Program-made: the position numbers and the translations under genes
Part shown: piece by piece, positions 7,054-15,647 of the stretch
Position numbering within the stretch: the first letter of the stretch is position 1
Layout of the letters: the number at the start of each line of letters is the position of its first letter
DNA from: Candidatus Cottocaccamicrobium excrementipullorum
Lineage (GTDB): Bacteria; Bacillota; Clostridia; Lachnospirales; Lachnospiraceae
DNA: 64,000 nucleotides
Assembly: GCA_018713255.1 (NCBI GenBank)
Contig: DVFL01000006.1
Location: 1 to 64,000 of the forward strand
Reading direction: 5' to 3'
Notes under the pieces: generated by a model
What the model was told of the DNA's origin: nothing
What the model saw: the letters and a program-made list of their open reading frames with translations, nothing else
Databases searched by the model: none

Positions 7054-7220
7054 AGAAAGAAAAGCAGATCGTTCGGGTCCTTCCCTACGATGGCAAGACC
7101 GTTCGCCAGCAGAGGCGGTACATCAAATTTTTGGAAAACGCATTTGTGGTATCCACTATCCTGCTGATCTTCACGGTAGCGATTGTGATTGCCCAGGCAG
7201 CCGTATTGATCGGCGTATAA
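7050..7220 (+). CDS. Small single-pass membrane protein
   Basis: 56 aa from GTG at 7050, overlapping the previous stop as GTGA. The basic cytoplasmic N-terminus (KKEKQIVRVLPYDGK) leads into one membrane helix (FVVSTILLIFTVAIVIAQAA, residues 32-51). No family recognised. Coupling to the gene before it and a hairpin right after it support a real gene at the end of a short operon. Confidence 0.65.
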   Translation: MKKEKQIVRVLPYDGKTVRQQRRYIKFLENAFVVSTILLIFTVAIVIAQAAVLIGV

Positions 7221-7223
7221 AAA

Positions 7224-7250
7224 GGCCTGGCATAAAGCCAAGGCCCCATA
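7224..7250 (-). terminator. Hairpin with U-tail on the minus side
   Basis: GGCCTGGC and GCCAAGGCC (one bulge) form a hairpin directly after the small membrane-protein gene. The T-run (TTTTT) lies on the minus-strand side, so it is best as a minus-strand terminator. It may also weaken plus-strand reading. Confidence 0.4.
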
Positions 7251-7296
7251 AGTAAAAGACCAAGTATATTTTAGCAAAATTAAGGAGGATAAGTCA

Positions 7297-7626
7297 ATGA
7301 AAACCGAAAACAAAGTATGCGCACATATCGTCTCCCCAACGTATGACAAGCAGATGGAATGTGATGTATTAATCGCGTTTGGGATCTCAGAAATCGAGAG
7401 CGGAATTGGAGTTCAGCTTGCCGGCACAGGCGAAGGTATCGCTTCATCAAAAGTTACGACAATGCTTGCACATAGCGTTGTCGAGGTAGTTAATTCTATT
7501 GCAAAAGACCGAGTGCACGCAATTTTACTCCGCAGACTGCTTTATAGCGTAATTCAGGATGATTTGCGGCCCTTAAATGACGATGAGGATATCCTCAAGG
7601 CAATTTTCGAGGGAGAAATCAAATGA
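7297..7626 (+). CDS. Hypothetical early phage protein
   Basis: 109 aa, not recognised. The ATG follows TAAGGAGGATAAGTCA, a canonical site. Mixed strands and helices with an acidic end (DDEDILKAIFEGEIK). It begins the gene run leading to the recombination proteins. Confidence 0.7.
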   Translation: MKTENKVCAHIVSPTYDKQMECDVLIAFGISEIESGIGVQLAGTGEGIASSKVTTMLAHSVVEVVNSIAKDRVHAILLRRLLYSVIQDDLRPLNDDEDILKAIFEGEIK

Positions 7627-7674
7627 CACGGCAGATTATTTTTGACAGCCGGGAAGATTAGAAGGGTGAAATTA

Positions 7675-7878
7675 ATGGCAGGATGTGCAGTATATCGAGG
7701 AATAGGCCCGGAAGACGGACACATCGTAGAAGAAAAAGAAGCATTTCAGTACGCTCTGGACCGCTGCCTGCATGGAACGGCAGAAGATCAAAGAGATTTC
7801 AGAAATTTATTGATTGAATGGTTTTATTCCGGAAATTGGATTAAGGAGGATATACATGGAAGTACCGAATATTTATGA
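7675..7878 (+). CDS. Hypothetical small early phage protein
   Basis: 67 aa. The ATG at 7675 (MAGCAVYRGIG) follows GAAGGGTG, better than the in-frame upstream codon at 7642. It contains EEKEAFQYALDRCLHGT and RNLLIEWFYSGNW, suggesting a small helical protein. Its last codons overlap the ribosome site and start of the annealase-like gene at 7856. Confidence 0.65.
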   Translation: MAGCAVYRGIGPEDGHIVEEKEAFQYALDRCLHGTAEDQRDFRNLLIEWFYSGNWIKEDIHGSTEYL

Positions 7879-8803
7879 AAGCAGCGCATCGGTTCCAGCA
7901 GAAAGAAGCGCCACAACAGAAATGATGGTCAGCCGACAGGCTCAGGAAGTACAGGCCGCAATGGTAATTGCTAAGCGTTTCCCTCGCAATGAAGTAGAGA
8001 GCTACGGAAGAATTATGAGAGCCTGCAAGCGCATGAGCCTGGCAGAGCAGGCAATGTACGAATACCCCAGAGGAGGACAGAAGGTAACTGGCCCATCTAT
8101 TCGGCTTGCGGAAGCGATGGCACAGAACTGGGGAAATATTGATTATGGCATTATCGAACTTGAGCAGCGGCATGGAGAAAGCCAAGTAATGGCATATGCA
8201 TGGGATCTTGAGACCAATACCCGTCAATCAAAAATTTTCACAGTCCCCCATATTCGCTCAACAAAGCACGGGAATATTCCCTTGACAGACCCGAGGGACA
8301 TTTACGAGATGGTCGCAAATCAAGGGGCACGTCGGATGCGAGCATGTATTCTTGGGGTTATTCCTGGCGATGTAATTGATTCAGCTATTGCCCAGTGCAA
8401 TGCCACTTTACAGGGGAAGACAAATGGGCCACTGATTGATAATATCAGAAAAATTGTGAATACATTTCAGGAGGAATTTGGCGTAGACAGCCGAATGCTT
8501 GAAAAGTTTATCGGATGCAAGACGGAAAGCTTTTCCATGAATGATCTGATCCGATTGAAGAAGGTTTATCGATCTCTTAAGGACGGTATGGCTAAGCGTG
8601 AAGATTACTTTGAGGTCATGCCAGACACGGTCAGCGATCAAATTATCAACCCATTTGAGGGGGAAGAGAAAAACGGAGGAGAACGAAAAAAAGGAGGCAG
8701 AAAATCTACGGAAAATCAAGAAACTCCGCAAACTCCAGACTCACAAACGGAATTAAATCCTGATTTTATTCCAAAGGATGACGAAGACTTGCCGTTTGCT
8801 TAA
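7856..8803 (+). CDS. Phage recombination protein, annealase-like with SSB-type tail
   Basis: 315 aa. The ATG at 7856 follows GGAGGATATAC. The core (residues 30-200) contains GPSIRLAEAMAQNWGNI and QGARRMRACILGVIP and belongs to a phage protein family found beside exonucleases. A role as a RecT/Erf-type single-strand annealing protein is inferred from position. The linker after residue 270 is charged and disordered. The extreme C-terminus, DDEDLPFA, resembles the acidic tip with which bacterial SSB proteins recruit partners. It is followed by a PD-(D/E)XK nuclease, the usual exonuclease partner. Confidence 0.7.
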   Translation: MEVPNIYESSASVPAERSATTEMMVSRQAQEVQAAMVIAKRFPRNEVESYGRIMRACKRMSLAEQAMYEYPRGGQKVTGPSIRLAEAMAQNWGNIDYGIIELEQRHGESQVMAYAWDLETNTRQSKIFTVPHIRSTKHGNIPLTDPRDIYEMVANQGARRMRACILGVIPGDVIDSAIAQCNATLQGKTNGPLIDNIRKIVNTFQEEFGVDSRMLEKFIGCKTESFSMNDLIRLKKVYRSLKDGMAKREDYFEVMPDTVSDQIINPFEGEEKNGGERKKGGRKSTENQETPQTPDSQTELNPDFIPKDDEDLPFA

Positions 8804-8816
8804 TGGAGGTGAGATG

Positions 8817-9578
8817 ATGCAGTTAACAGACAGTAATTATTACTCCGCATCAGCTGATCAGTATTATTTTTCCGTATCGCAGTATAAATCATTCTGCAAG
8901 TGTGAAGCTGCCGCAATGGCACAAATCTATGGTAAATATGAGCGTCCTATGACTAGGGCGCTCCTGGTTGGAAGTTTTGTAGATGCATACTTTGAGGGAA
9001 CACTAGAGGAATTTATGGAGAAAAATCCCTCAGTATTTACGCGAAAAAATGAACTGAGAAGTGAGTTCAAAAAGGCTAATGAGATCATAGGTCGAATTAA
9101 GGGAGATCCTCTTTTTATGCAATTTTTGAGCGGAGAAAAGCAGCATATCATGACATTTGATGCTTTTGGGACGCACTGGAAAATGAAAATGGATAGCTAT
9201 ATTCCAGGTATTTGTATTACAGATCTTAAAGTGGTGGCAAATTTTAGAAATCTTCCGTTATGGCGTTATGACATACAAGGTGCCATTTACCAACTGGGAG
9301 TTCACATCAATACCGGAAATCAGATTCCATTTTATCTGGCGGCAGCCACAAAAGAACGTGTGGTTGATCTGGATATTTTTCAAATTCCGCAGGATACGTT
9401 GAATTTGGCGCTTTCTGAAATTGAGATATGTATGCCTCGTTTCCTGGATGTAAAATCCGGAATTGAGCCGCCGAAATTTTGTGGAAAATGCGATTACTGT
9501 AAAAGCATAAAAAAAGCCGGAATTCGCAATTATAACGAATTAATCGATCAACTGGAGAAGGGGGAAAGGAAGATTTGA
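8817..9578 (+). CDS. PD-(D/E)XK exonuclease with probable Fe-S cluster
   Basis: 253 aa. It resembles RecE/AddB-type and DUF3799 nucleases. LLVGSFVDAYFEG sits where the G-H-x-x-E helix lies, and catalytic KMDSYIPG and ITDLKVV give the D...DxK pair. Cysteines at the N-terminus (SFCKCEA) and near the end (CGKCDYC) match the four-cysteine cluster of Fe-S nucleases. It probably resects DNA ends for the annealase-like protein encoded before it. The second ATG (8817) has the better spacing from GGAGG. It ends overlapping the HerA-like gene. Confidence 0.85.
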   Translation: MQLTDSNYYSASADQYYFSVSQYKSFCKCEAAAMAQIYGKYERPMTRALLVGSFVDAYFEGTLEEFMEKNPSVFTRKNELRSEFKKANEIIGRIKGDPLFMQFLSGEKQHIMTFDAFGTHWKMKMDSYIPGICITDLKVVANFRNLPLWRYDIQGAIYQLGVHINTGNQIPFYLAAATKERVVDLDIFQIPQDTLNLALSEIEICMPRFLDVKSGIEPPKFCGKCDYCKSIKKAGIRNYNELIDQLEKGERKI

Positions 9579-11137
9579 AACTTGTAAAAATCGATAGTAG
9601 CAGTATTCAGATACGTACCGATCTGGAAGCTTTTCGAAACATTAAAATTAATGACCTATTATTGGTGTCCGACTCCAGCATCAGTCTTGTAACAATAGTA
9701 ACCAGCTTAATGGATAGTGATGCAGAGGAACGGATTGGAGACGAGGATTTTCTCGGAGAGATAACCGGGATAAAGACGATCACATGTTCCATCATGGGAA
9801 GTTTAAAGGATGGAAAGTTCGTGAAGGCGATTGATCAGTACCCTACTACATCCGTTTCCATAAGCCGAATTAGGAACCAGGAATTTTCACAGATGATTGC
9901 CCCGGACGGGGAACGGAAAAGTTATTTTCACATCGGAAAGTATGCAGCATATGATTGCCCTGCATATGTAGATGGGAATAAGTTTTTCCAACGTCATGCC
10001 TGCATTGTTGGAAATACAGGATCAGGTAAATCAGAAACCGTGGCCAAAATTATGCAGGAGGCGGCAAAGCTTCCCGCTGCAAACTTGGTAGTATTTGATA
10101 TTCACGGAGAATACAGCAATTTGTCTTATGCATCCACAATAAAAATCGGTGAGGATTTCGATTTTCCTATCTGGATGTTTGGATTTTATGATATTGCCAC
10201 AAATATTTTGAGAATTAAAGAGGAAACGGCAACGTCTATCATGGCAGGCCTCCGGAAAGCCTACTATCGTGTTTGCCCTAATGGCAAAGAAAATAAACCC
10301 GTATTTTTTTCTTATTTTGATCTCATCAAAGAAGTTAAAGCAATGAACGAGCAGACAATCGGAACTGGGGAATATTACAAATCCGGTGAAAAAGCAGGTA
10401 TGGAAAAACGGTCCAAAGGAGAATACAATGGAAAGCTTCATGGGGTAATCAATCTTCTTGAGGATCGAATGCGAGACAGCCGATATGCTTTCCTGTTTAA
10501 AGACAATCCTCCGGAATATTTGTACAAAATTATGGGGACCGTGCTGGGCAATCAAAAGCCAGTTAAGGTAATTGATCTGTCAGCAATTCCGCATGATGTT
10601 GTTATCCCGATTATCGGAGTTATTACTCGAATTATTTTTGACTTGCAGCGTCAGCAGAATGCAGATCGCATAAGACCGGTTACCATTATCTGCGACGAAG
10701 CCCATGTGTATATACCCAACAATTTCGATCTCTCTTCCAGCCAGCGAAGAATGGTAGAAGTGTTTGAGGATATTGCAAAGGAAGGACGCAAATTTGGGAT
10801 TACGCTCTTTACGGCCACGCAAAGGCCGTCGGAACTTAACCGGACAATAGTGGCCCAATGTGCAAATCTGATAGTAGGAAAGCTCAATAATGACAACGAT
10901 AAGCAGTTAATTAAAGGTATGCTTCCAGATGGGGATAGTACGGTAATTGATTCAGTATCTATGTTTAATCCTGGAGATGTTTTGATTATTGGAGATGCCG
11001 TCCCGGTCCCATTAAAAATAAAGGCCCAGCTTGCAAAAGAAAGGCCGGTATCCCGGACTATTGATTTCTGGAGTATATGGTCAAATGCACAAGAATACGA
11101 CCTAGAAGAAATGATTGATTCTTATATGAGGAGGTGA
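9575..11137 (+). CDS. HerA/DUF87-type ATPase
   Basis: 520 aa with a TTG start that overlaps the nuclease stop (TTGA). An N-terminal beta-barrel region is followed by a RecA/FtsK-like ATPase: Walker A IVGNTGSGKSETV near residue 150, Walker B VTIICDEAHVYIP near 370, then TATQRPSEL with sensor and arginine-finger-like residues. HerA proteins form hexamers that pump DNA and partner with nucleases such as NurA. Tight coupling to the nuclease gene suggests a phage DNA-end-processing machine, which is inference. Confidence 0.88.
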   Translation: MKLVKIDSSSIQIRTDLEAFRNIKINDLLLVSDSSISLVTIVTSLMDSDAEERIGDEDFLGEITGIKTITCSIMGSLKDGKFVKAIDQYPTTSVSISRIRNQEFSQMIAPDGERKSYFHIGKYAAYDCPAYVDGNKFFQRHACIVGNTGSGKSETVAKIMQEAAKLPAANLVVFDIHGEYSNLSYASTIKIGEDFDFPIWMFGFYDIATNILRIKEETATSIMAGLRKAYYRVCPNGKENKPVFFSYFDLIKEVKAMNEQTIGTGEYYKSGEKAGMEKRSKGEYNGKLHGVINLLEDRMRDSRYAFLFKDNPPEYLYKIMGTVLGNQKPVKVIDLSAIPHDVVIPIIGVITRIIFDLQRQQNADRIRPVTIICDEAHVYIPNNFDLSSSQRRMVEVFEDIAKEGRKFGITLFTATQRPSELNRTIVAQCANLIVGKLNNDNDKQLIKGMLPDGDSTVIDSVSMFNPGDVLIIGDAVPVPLKIKAQLAKERPVSRTIDFWSIWSNAQEYDLEEMIDSYMRR

Positions 11138-11142
11138 TAACC

Positions 11143-11532
11143 GTGGCAATCTCATTTGACAGCATTGGGGGCGGCAGCCTGGCAGAAAAGTTCCGAATTG
11201 CCCTAGCGCAGATCGGTCGCAACATCCTGGACCCGAATATGGATCCGGATGCAGACCGGGGAATGACAATTACCCTTAAGTTCAAGCCTAAGCCCACCGG
11301 AGCTATTGATGTGCATTATGAGGTTAAAACAAAGCTGGCGGGATTTAAAAAATCAGAAACAACGTTCCTGATCGGACAGGACCTGCGCACCGGCCGCATT
11401 GAAATAAGCGAATATGGCAACAATCAGCCGCAGGCCACCGCCGTAGCAACGTCCCAGGTGGATTCCCCGCTGGAATATGACACCAGAAACCAGCAGACTG
11501 GCCCGATTGATTTACGCCGGGCCGCAAACTAA
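11143..11532 (+). CDS. Phage replication-associated protein ('replication terminator' family)
   Basis: 129 aa, GTG at 11143 after GAGGAGGTGATAACC. The N-terminal motif LAEKFRIALAQIGRNILDPN and the strand GMTITLKFKPK match a phage protein family often labelled replication terminator protein; I do not know of experimental proof of that role. The C-terminal linker contains VATSQ, a pentapeptide that recurs in two other phage genes as a DNA palindrome. Confidence 0.7.
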   Translation: MAISFDSIGGGSLAEKFRIALAQIGRNILDPNMDPDADRGMTITLKFKPKPTGAIDVHYEVKTKLAGFKKSETTFLIGQDLRTGRIEISEYGNNQPQATAVATSQVDSPLEYDTRNQQTGPIDLRRAAN

Positions 11533-11553
11533 AAAAGAAAAGGAGAAATGAAG

Positions 11554-12303
11554 ATGCAAGGATTACAGGAAGCATTAGAGTATGTAGCCGATTTGGCAAG
11601 AGCAAACGAGAAGACCGAGGTTATTGAGATCTGCGGAAAGACCTATGCAAACCGCCGTCTGGAGCGTTATGACCTGAAACAAAAGGCGCAGCCGATGAAG
11701 GCAGCTTCTCTTTCCGCCCTGGTGGACTACATAGCGAATTGTTCCGGGGAATTTCCGGAAGACCGTGACATGATTATTCACATTGAAAGCCCGAAGAACG
11801 TTCTCCTTACTTCCACCCTGGACAATGAACGGGGACGAGAATGCCTTTTCTATGTTGAAGCGAATGTATCGGAATTCCGATTCGGTAAATGGTACAACCA
11901 GGAAGCATTTATGATCGAGGCGCAGGCCAATTTCCAGAGAAACGAGGACATGAACCTGTTGCTTAAGGTGGCTGGAAACGTGGAAAAGAAAAACAGCACC
12001 GCATTTTCAGATGACGGCGTGGCGCAGGTCGCTACTATGACGGTGGGTGTCGCGTCTAAGGCAGATGTGATTGTTCCGAATCCGGTGCGGCTGATCCCGT
12101 ACCGGACATTCCAGGAAGTTGAACAGCCGGCCAGCAATTTCGTATTCCGGATTAGTGATGATGATGAACCTACATTCATGATTGTGGAGGCCCAGAACCA
12201 GATCTGGAAGAACGAAGCAGTAAAGAACATTAAACTTTACCTGCAGTCAGCTTTGGCGGAGATGCCGGAGGAGATCCGCAACAGGATCACAATTATTGGA
12301 TAA
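11554..12303 (+). CDS. Conserved phage protein, DUF2303/YfdQ-like
   Basis: 249 aa. It opens with LQEALEYVADLARANEKTE and contains SLSALVDYIANCSGEFPE, a pattern seen in YfdQ/DUF2303-type phage proteins; the assignment is tentative. No catalytic motif is visible. The ATG at 11554 has better ribosome-site spacing than the one at 11548. It lies between DNA-processing and replication genes, so a DNA-metabolism role is likely. Confidence 0.65.
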   Translation: MQGLQEALEYVADLARANEKTEVIEICGKTYANRRLERYDLKQKAQPMKAASLSALVDYIANCSGEFPEDRDMIIHIESPKNVLLTSTLDNERGRECLFYVEANVSEFRFGKWYNQEAFMIEAQANFQRNEDMNLLLKVAGNVEKKNSTAFSDDGVAQVATMTVGVASKADVIVPNPVRLIPYRTFQEVEQPASNFVFRISDDDEPTFMIVEAQNQIWKNEAVKNIKLYLQSALAEMPEEIRNRITIIG

Positions 12304-12374
12304 ATAACCAAGCTGGTTCCACCCTTCCGGCCAAATTAATATGTCACGATATTGTATGCCGGAGGTGTGTTACA

Positions 12375-12405
12375 CCCCATGGGAGATTGACCGTCACCCA
12401 TGGGG
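12375..12405. other. Hairpin in a short intergenic gap
   Basis: CCCCATGGG (12375-12383) and CCCATGGGG (12397-12405) form a 9-bp stem with a 13-nt loop in the 125-bp gap before the endonuclease gene. There is no T-run, so it is not a classical terminator. It may be a processing or regulatory hairpin. Nothing else was seen in the gap. Confidence 0.4.
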
Positions 12406-12428
12406 ACCTCTAAAAGGATAATAAAAAA

Positions 12429-12770
12429 ATGGGTAAAATGCAGCGAGAAAAGGGAAAGCGCGGGGAACGTGAACTTTCCCGGAAGTTAAGAGAATACGGC
12501 TATGAATGCCGAAGAAGTCAACAATTTTGCGGCGCCGATGGGGACGCGGATGTAATTGGTCTCCCTGGCGTACACATTGAGTGCAAACGAGTTGAAAAGT
12601 TAAACCTGTACGACGCACTGGCACAGGCCACATCAGACGCAAGGGAAGAAGAGATGCCGACCGTTATGCACCGTAAAAATAATCATGAATGGCTGGTAAC
12701 TATGGCCCTGGAAGATTGGATTAAATTATTCCGGGAATGGGATGCAGCCAACAGCATCTCCGAAAGGTAG
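12429..12770 (+). CDS. Holliday-junction-resolvase-like / PD-(D/E)XK endonuclease
   Basis: 113 aa. RGERELSRKLREYGYECRRSQQ followed by GDADVIGLPGVHIECKR gives the E...D...ExK metal site of Hjc-type resolvases. These small enzymes act on branched DNA; here it probably resolves recombination or replication intermediates before packaging. AAGGATAA precedes the ATG. The next gene starts 12 bp after its stop. Confidence 0.8.
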   Translation: MGKMQREKGKRGERELSRKLREYGYECRRSQQFCGADGDADVIGLPGVHIECKRVEKLNLYDALAQATSDAREEEMPTVMHRKNNHEWLVTMALEDWIKLFREWDAANSISER

Positions 12771-12781
12771 GTGAATCCTAC

Positions 12782-13492
12782 ATGGAAATCAGTTATCTGG
12801 CAGAAATCAACGCCTTTGAACGATGGCTCGAATCTAACTACTTACCGATCTCATCGCAGTTGTTATGGTATAAAATGATGAACCTGTTCAACAGAAGTGG
12901 GTGGAGCGAGTGGGTTGTAGTAGATAACCTGAGATTGATGGCAACCATGTCAATGGGTCGAGAAGCCACATTAATTAAGGCGAGGGACGAACTCATAAAG
13001 GCTGGCCGGATTGTCTACCAGAAGGGGAGGAAAGGAAGTCCGAACCGGTATAAGATGATATATTTCACTTGCAAAAGCGCAGTAAAAAGCGAAGTATATC
13101 CAGTAGTAGAAAGCGCAGACATATATAGACAAAGACTAGACAAAGACAATAAAAATAAAAACTCTAAAGAGTCAAAAGAAAAGCGCTTTGTACCTCCATC
13201 CATGGAAGAGGTGGCATCGTACTGCCAGGAACGTAGTAACGGGATTGATGCCCAGGAGTTTGTGGACTTCTATGCGTCAAAAAACTGGATGGTTGGGAAA
13301 AACAAGATGGTTGACTGGCGTGCGTGCGTCCGCACCTGGGAGCGCCGCCGGAAGGAACAGGGCGCAAATCCACCACACTCCTCTCCCGCTCCTAACCGTT
13401 TTCACAATTTTGACCAATCAAAAACGGATTACGATGCGCTGATGATGGAAAAACTGCAAAGAAGAATGGAGGGCGGCGATGGAAGAAATTAA
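12782..13492 (+). CDS. Phage replisome organizer / DnaD-like protein
   Basis: 236 aa. The N-terminal winged-helix part (residues 1-90: FERWLESNYLPISSQLLWYKMM, then GREATLIKARDELIKAGRIVYQKG) is typical of phage replication-initiation proteins. The C-terminal segment EFVDFYASKNWMVGKNKMVD with a W-rich end matches the tail of DnaD/replisome-organizer proteins. It is expected to bind the phage origin and recruit the host helicase. The ATG at 12782 was chosen for the preceding AAGGTAGGTG. Confidence 0.8.
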   Translation: MEISYLAEINAFERWLESNYLPISSQLLWYKMMNLFNRSGWSEWVVVDNLRLMATMSMGREATLIKARDELIKAGRIVYQKGRKGSPNRYKMIYFTCKSAVKSEVYPVVESADIYRQRLDKDNKNKNSKESKEKRFVPPSMEEVASYCQERSNGIDAQEFVDFYASKNWMVGKNKMVDWRACVRTWERRRKEQGANPPHSSPAPNRFHNFDQSKTDYDALMMEKLQRRMEGGDGRN

Positions 13493-13721
13493 GCTTGCTG
13501 CCTTCCGGGTGAAGGCAGAGGGGCAGCCGCCTGGATTTAAGTCGCTGGAAATGACCAGGGAAGAGCGGGCGGCCAGGCGGGCGTTCATTCGCGGGTTGCT
13601 GAAAGGAACACGTTGGGAGCATCTGAAAAACGAACAGCTGGATCAAATCAGAATGATACAATGCGGGGATACCTGGATTATTGAGGACGCTGAAATGTAC
13701 CATTACACACTGAGAGGGTGA
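13479..13721 (+). CDS. Hypothetical early phage protein
   Basis: 80 aa, not recognised. The ATG at 13479 follows GGAGGGCGGCG inside the end of the replication gene (14-nt overlap). Charged and helical, with a short aromatic C-terminus (DTWIIEDAEMYHYTLRG). The overlap implies co-translation with the replisome organizer. Confidence 0.7.
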   Translation: MEEIKLAAFRVKAEGQPPGFKSLEMTREERAARRAFIRGLLKGTRWEHLKNEQLDQIRMIQCGDTWIIEDAEMYHYTLRG

Positions 13722-13725
13722 GAAA

Positions 13726-14136
13726 ATGAAGCTGAAAACAAACATGGAAAGCATGGTCAATCGCCTGAAGGATCAGGGAATGACGTATTCCGGCATTGCG
13801 GAAAAACTGGGATTGACGTACACGGAGGTGCAAAATCTTGCGGCCAAAAACAGGAAGCCGAAAGAAAAATATTCCGTGGGGAAATATCCGGATATTACCC
13901 CGAGATTTTTAGATAATTACAAGCGGAAGTTAAAAATCGGGAAAAAAGTGACGGTGAAAAACCATTTGTATGAGGTTGAGCGTGGAGGTGATAATAAAAC
14001 CCGGAAAAAAATGTGGGTAAAGTCCAGGATTGTGGCCAAATATCCGCACATTGTGCTGCTGGATAACGGTCATTCCGTGACATACCAGGAATTAATCCAT
14101 TCCGACCGGTATGGGAGAACGAAGGAGGAGAATTAA
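13726..14136 (+). CDS. Helix-turn-helix early protein
   Basis: 136 aa. A sigma-like helix-turn-helix occupies residues 7-40 (MVNRLKDQGMTYSGIAEKLG, then YTEVQNLAAKNRK). A strand-rich part resembling an SH3-like fold (GKKVTVKNHLYEVE, then SRIVAKYPHIVLLDNGHS) follows. It is probably a DNA-binding regulator; the target is unknown. It is packed between genes with no gap. Confidence 0.7.
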   Translation: MKLKTNMESMVNRLKDQGMTYSGIAEKLGLTYTEVQNLAAKNRKPKEKYSVGKYPDITPRFLDNYKRKLKIGKKVTVKNHLYEVERGGDNKTRKKMWVKSRIVAKYPHIVLLDNGHSVTYQELIHSDRYGRTKEEN

Positions 14137-15333
14137 ATGGACGAGGAGGAAGTAAGAGCTGCACAACCAGACTCGATGCCGGCGTGGTACGAAAATATCA
14201 CTCTGGATGAGGCTGAACGGTTTATCACGTCCAATCTGCAGGCGGCGGTGCGGAATGTGATCGCTATCGGATATTATCTCAAGAATATCCGGGACAATGG
14301 ACTTTTCCGTGAGGCTGGGTGCGAAAATATTTGGGACTATGCCTGGGAACGATTTGGATTTAGTAAATCAACGGCATCCCGGTATATGACACGCAATGAC
14401 CGGTTCTCCCGGGGAGGAAACAGCCCGATCCTGGATGAGAAATACCGGGATTTTAATAAATCCCAGCTGCAGGAAATGCTGTCATTGACGGACAGCGAGT
14501 TGGAAGAGGTTACGCCGGATATGACGGTGCGCCAGATCCGGAAAATGCATCGGCCGGCAGAGAAACCAGTGCCGTATGTTGCGCTTCCCGGACAGATCGA
14601 ACTGGAGGATCTTCTGGCTGGTGAGGCCTTAGCAACACTTCCGGCGACCGAATCGCAGACGCCGGCAGCGGCGTATACGGTGAGCGTCGAGGACATGCTG
14701 GACGAAGAAGTTGTTGCGACGTCGCAACAGATGCCGGAAGTCATTTGCGAAAACAGCAGCGAACCAGAAGAAACCGATGCGGAAATAGCGGCTGAGCCAT
14801 TATCTGCATATGGAACATCGAAACGGGTATACCCGCCGGATAGCCTGATCGCTGAGGCTGGCTGCGAGGGTGGGCATGACTGCTTCAGATGTGCTATGGA
14901 TTGCCAGATTCGCCAGAAAGACCGGTACTGCAGGGAGGCACCGCTGGGGAATCCATTCCCTTGTGAGATCGCAAAGAGCGGTTTTACAGAGCTGCCGGAG
15001 GGATGCCAGTTTGTGGATCATGATTTGGCGTATCACCGCATGGGAGACAGAGAACCGGATCCATGCTGCAAGAAGTGTCAGGAACCGTGCGAGTACATAT
15101 GCGGCAGGGCTATGAAGGCATTGGATCGGGAACGGGAAAAACATAGATGGATTCCGGTAGTGGAACGGCTGCCAATAAATAGGGGGAACTACCTGTGTAC
15201 GCTGGAATACGAAGACATGAGATTTACCATCGTAGGTCATTACAATAATCCGAGATGGACGGAAGATTATGCTGGGCAGGAAGTAATCGCCTGGATGCCG
15301 CTTCCAGAGCCATACCGGTCAAGGAAGGAGTAA
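14137..15333 (+). CDS. Multidomain phage protein with Cys-rich middle and DUF551 C-terminus
   Basis: 398 aa. The N-terminal third (LDEAERFITSNLQAAVRNVI, then GFSKSTASRYM and an IRKMHR end) looks like a DUF3102/ParB-like DNA-binding region. A variable acidic linker (residues about 150-230) contains VATSQ, encoded by a perfect 16-bp palindrome. Residues about 245-325 are rich in cysteine (DCFRCAMDC, DPCCKKCQEPCEYIC), probably zinc-binding. The C-terminus (WIPVVERLPINRGNYLCTLE to VIAWMPLPEPY) matches DUF551. Function unknown. Confidence 0.75.
   Translation: MDEEEVRAAQPDSMPAWYENITLDEAERFITSNLQAAVRNVIAIGYYLKNIRDNGLFREAGCENIWDYAWERFGFSKSTASRYMTRNDRFSRGGNSPILDEKYRDFNKSQLQEMLSLTDSELEEVTPDMTVRQIRKMHRPAEKPVPYVALPGQIELEDLLAGEALATLPATESQTPAAAYTVSVEDMLDEEVVATSQQMPEVICENSSEPEETDAEIAAEPLSAYGTSKRVYPPDSLIAEAGCEGGHDCFRCAMDCQIRQKDRYCREAPLGNPFPCEIAKSGFTELPEGCQFVDHDLAYHRMGDREPDPCCKKCQEPCEYICGRAMKALDREREKHRWIPVVERLPINRGNYLCTLEYEDMRFTIVGHYNNPRWTEDYAGQEVIAWMPLPEPYRSRKE
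14713..14728. repeat. 16-bp perfect palindrome inside a gene (copy 1)
   Basis: GTTGCGACGTCGCAAC is a perfect palindrome, encoding V-A-T-S-Q in a disordered linker. An identical copy lies at 30528-30543 in the same reading frame, and a two-mismatch copy lies upstream of int at 1581-1596. Confidence 0.8.
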
Positions 15334-15347
15334 GGGAGAACGAAACA

Positions 15348-15437
15348 ATATATTTTGAAAGAATAATTGTACTGAGCATTGACCACTACTGCAGCCAATG
15401 CGGAAGAAACCTGGAGGAATGCGATGAAGAAAAGTGA
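15348..15437 (+). CDS. Possible mini zinc-binding protein with ATA start
   Basis: 29 codons ending in HYCSQCGRNLEECDEEK, a compact CxxC...C pattern common in tiny phage zinc-ribbon proteins. No canonical start lies at the right place. ATA at 15348 is 9 nt after GGGAG. Its last codons contain the GGAGG for the next gene. It is acceptable only if AUA initiation occurs in this phage. Confidence 0.35.
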   Translation: MYFERIIVLSIDHYCSQCGRNLEECDEEK

Positions 15438-15624
15438 TACATATCGTAACGCTGAAAAATACCACGATCCTACCGCTGGGAAGGCCATTGATAACGCCAG
15501 CCAGCAGCCGGAAGCGGTTACCTGGTACATAAAGACCATAAAAGCACTGGCTGATATTATGGATTTAGAGATTGTTGGACGCGTGGTAGTCAAGGACAAG
15601 AAAACGAAAACAATCTGGCACTAA
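15424..15624 (+). CDS. Hypothetical small phage protein
   Basis: 66 aa. The ATG at 15424 (MKKSDTYRNAEKYHDPTAG) follows CTGGAGGAATGCG. An N-terminal charged part precedes helices ending in GRVVVKDKKTKTIWH. This kind of small protein often precedes the late regulator in Firmicute phages. Function unknown. Confidence 0.7.
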   Translation: MKKSDTYRNAEKYHDPTAGKAIDNASQQPEAVTWYIKTIKALADIMDLEIVGRVVVKDKKTKTIWH

Positions 15625-15647
15625 TTAAATAAAGGGGAGAGATAAGC

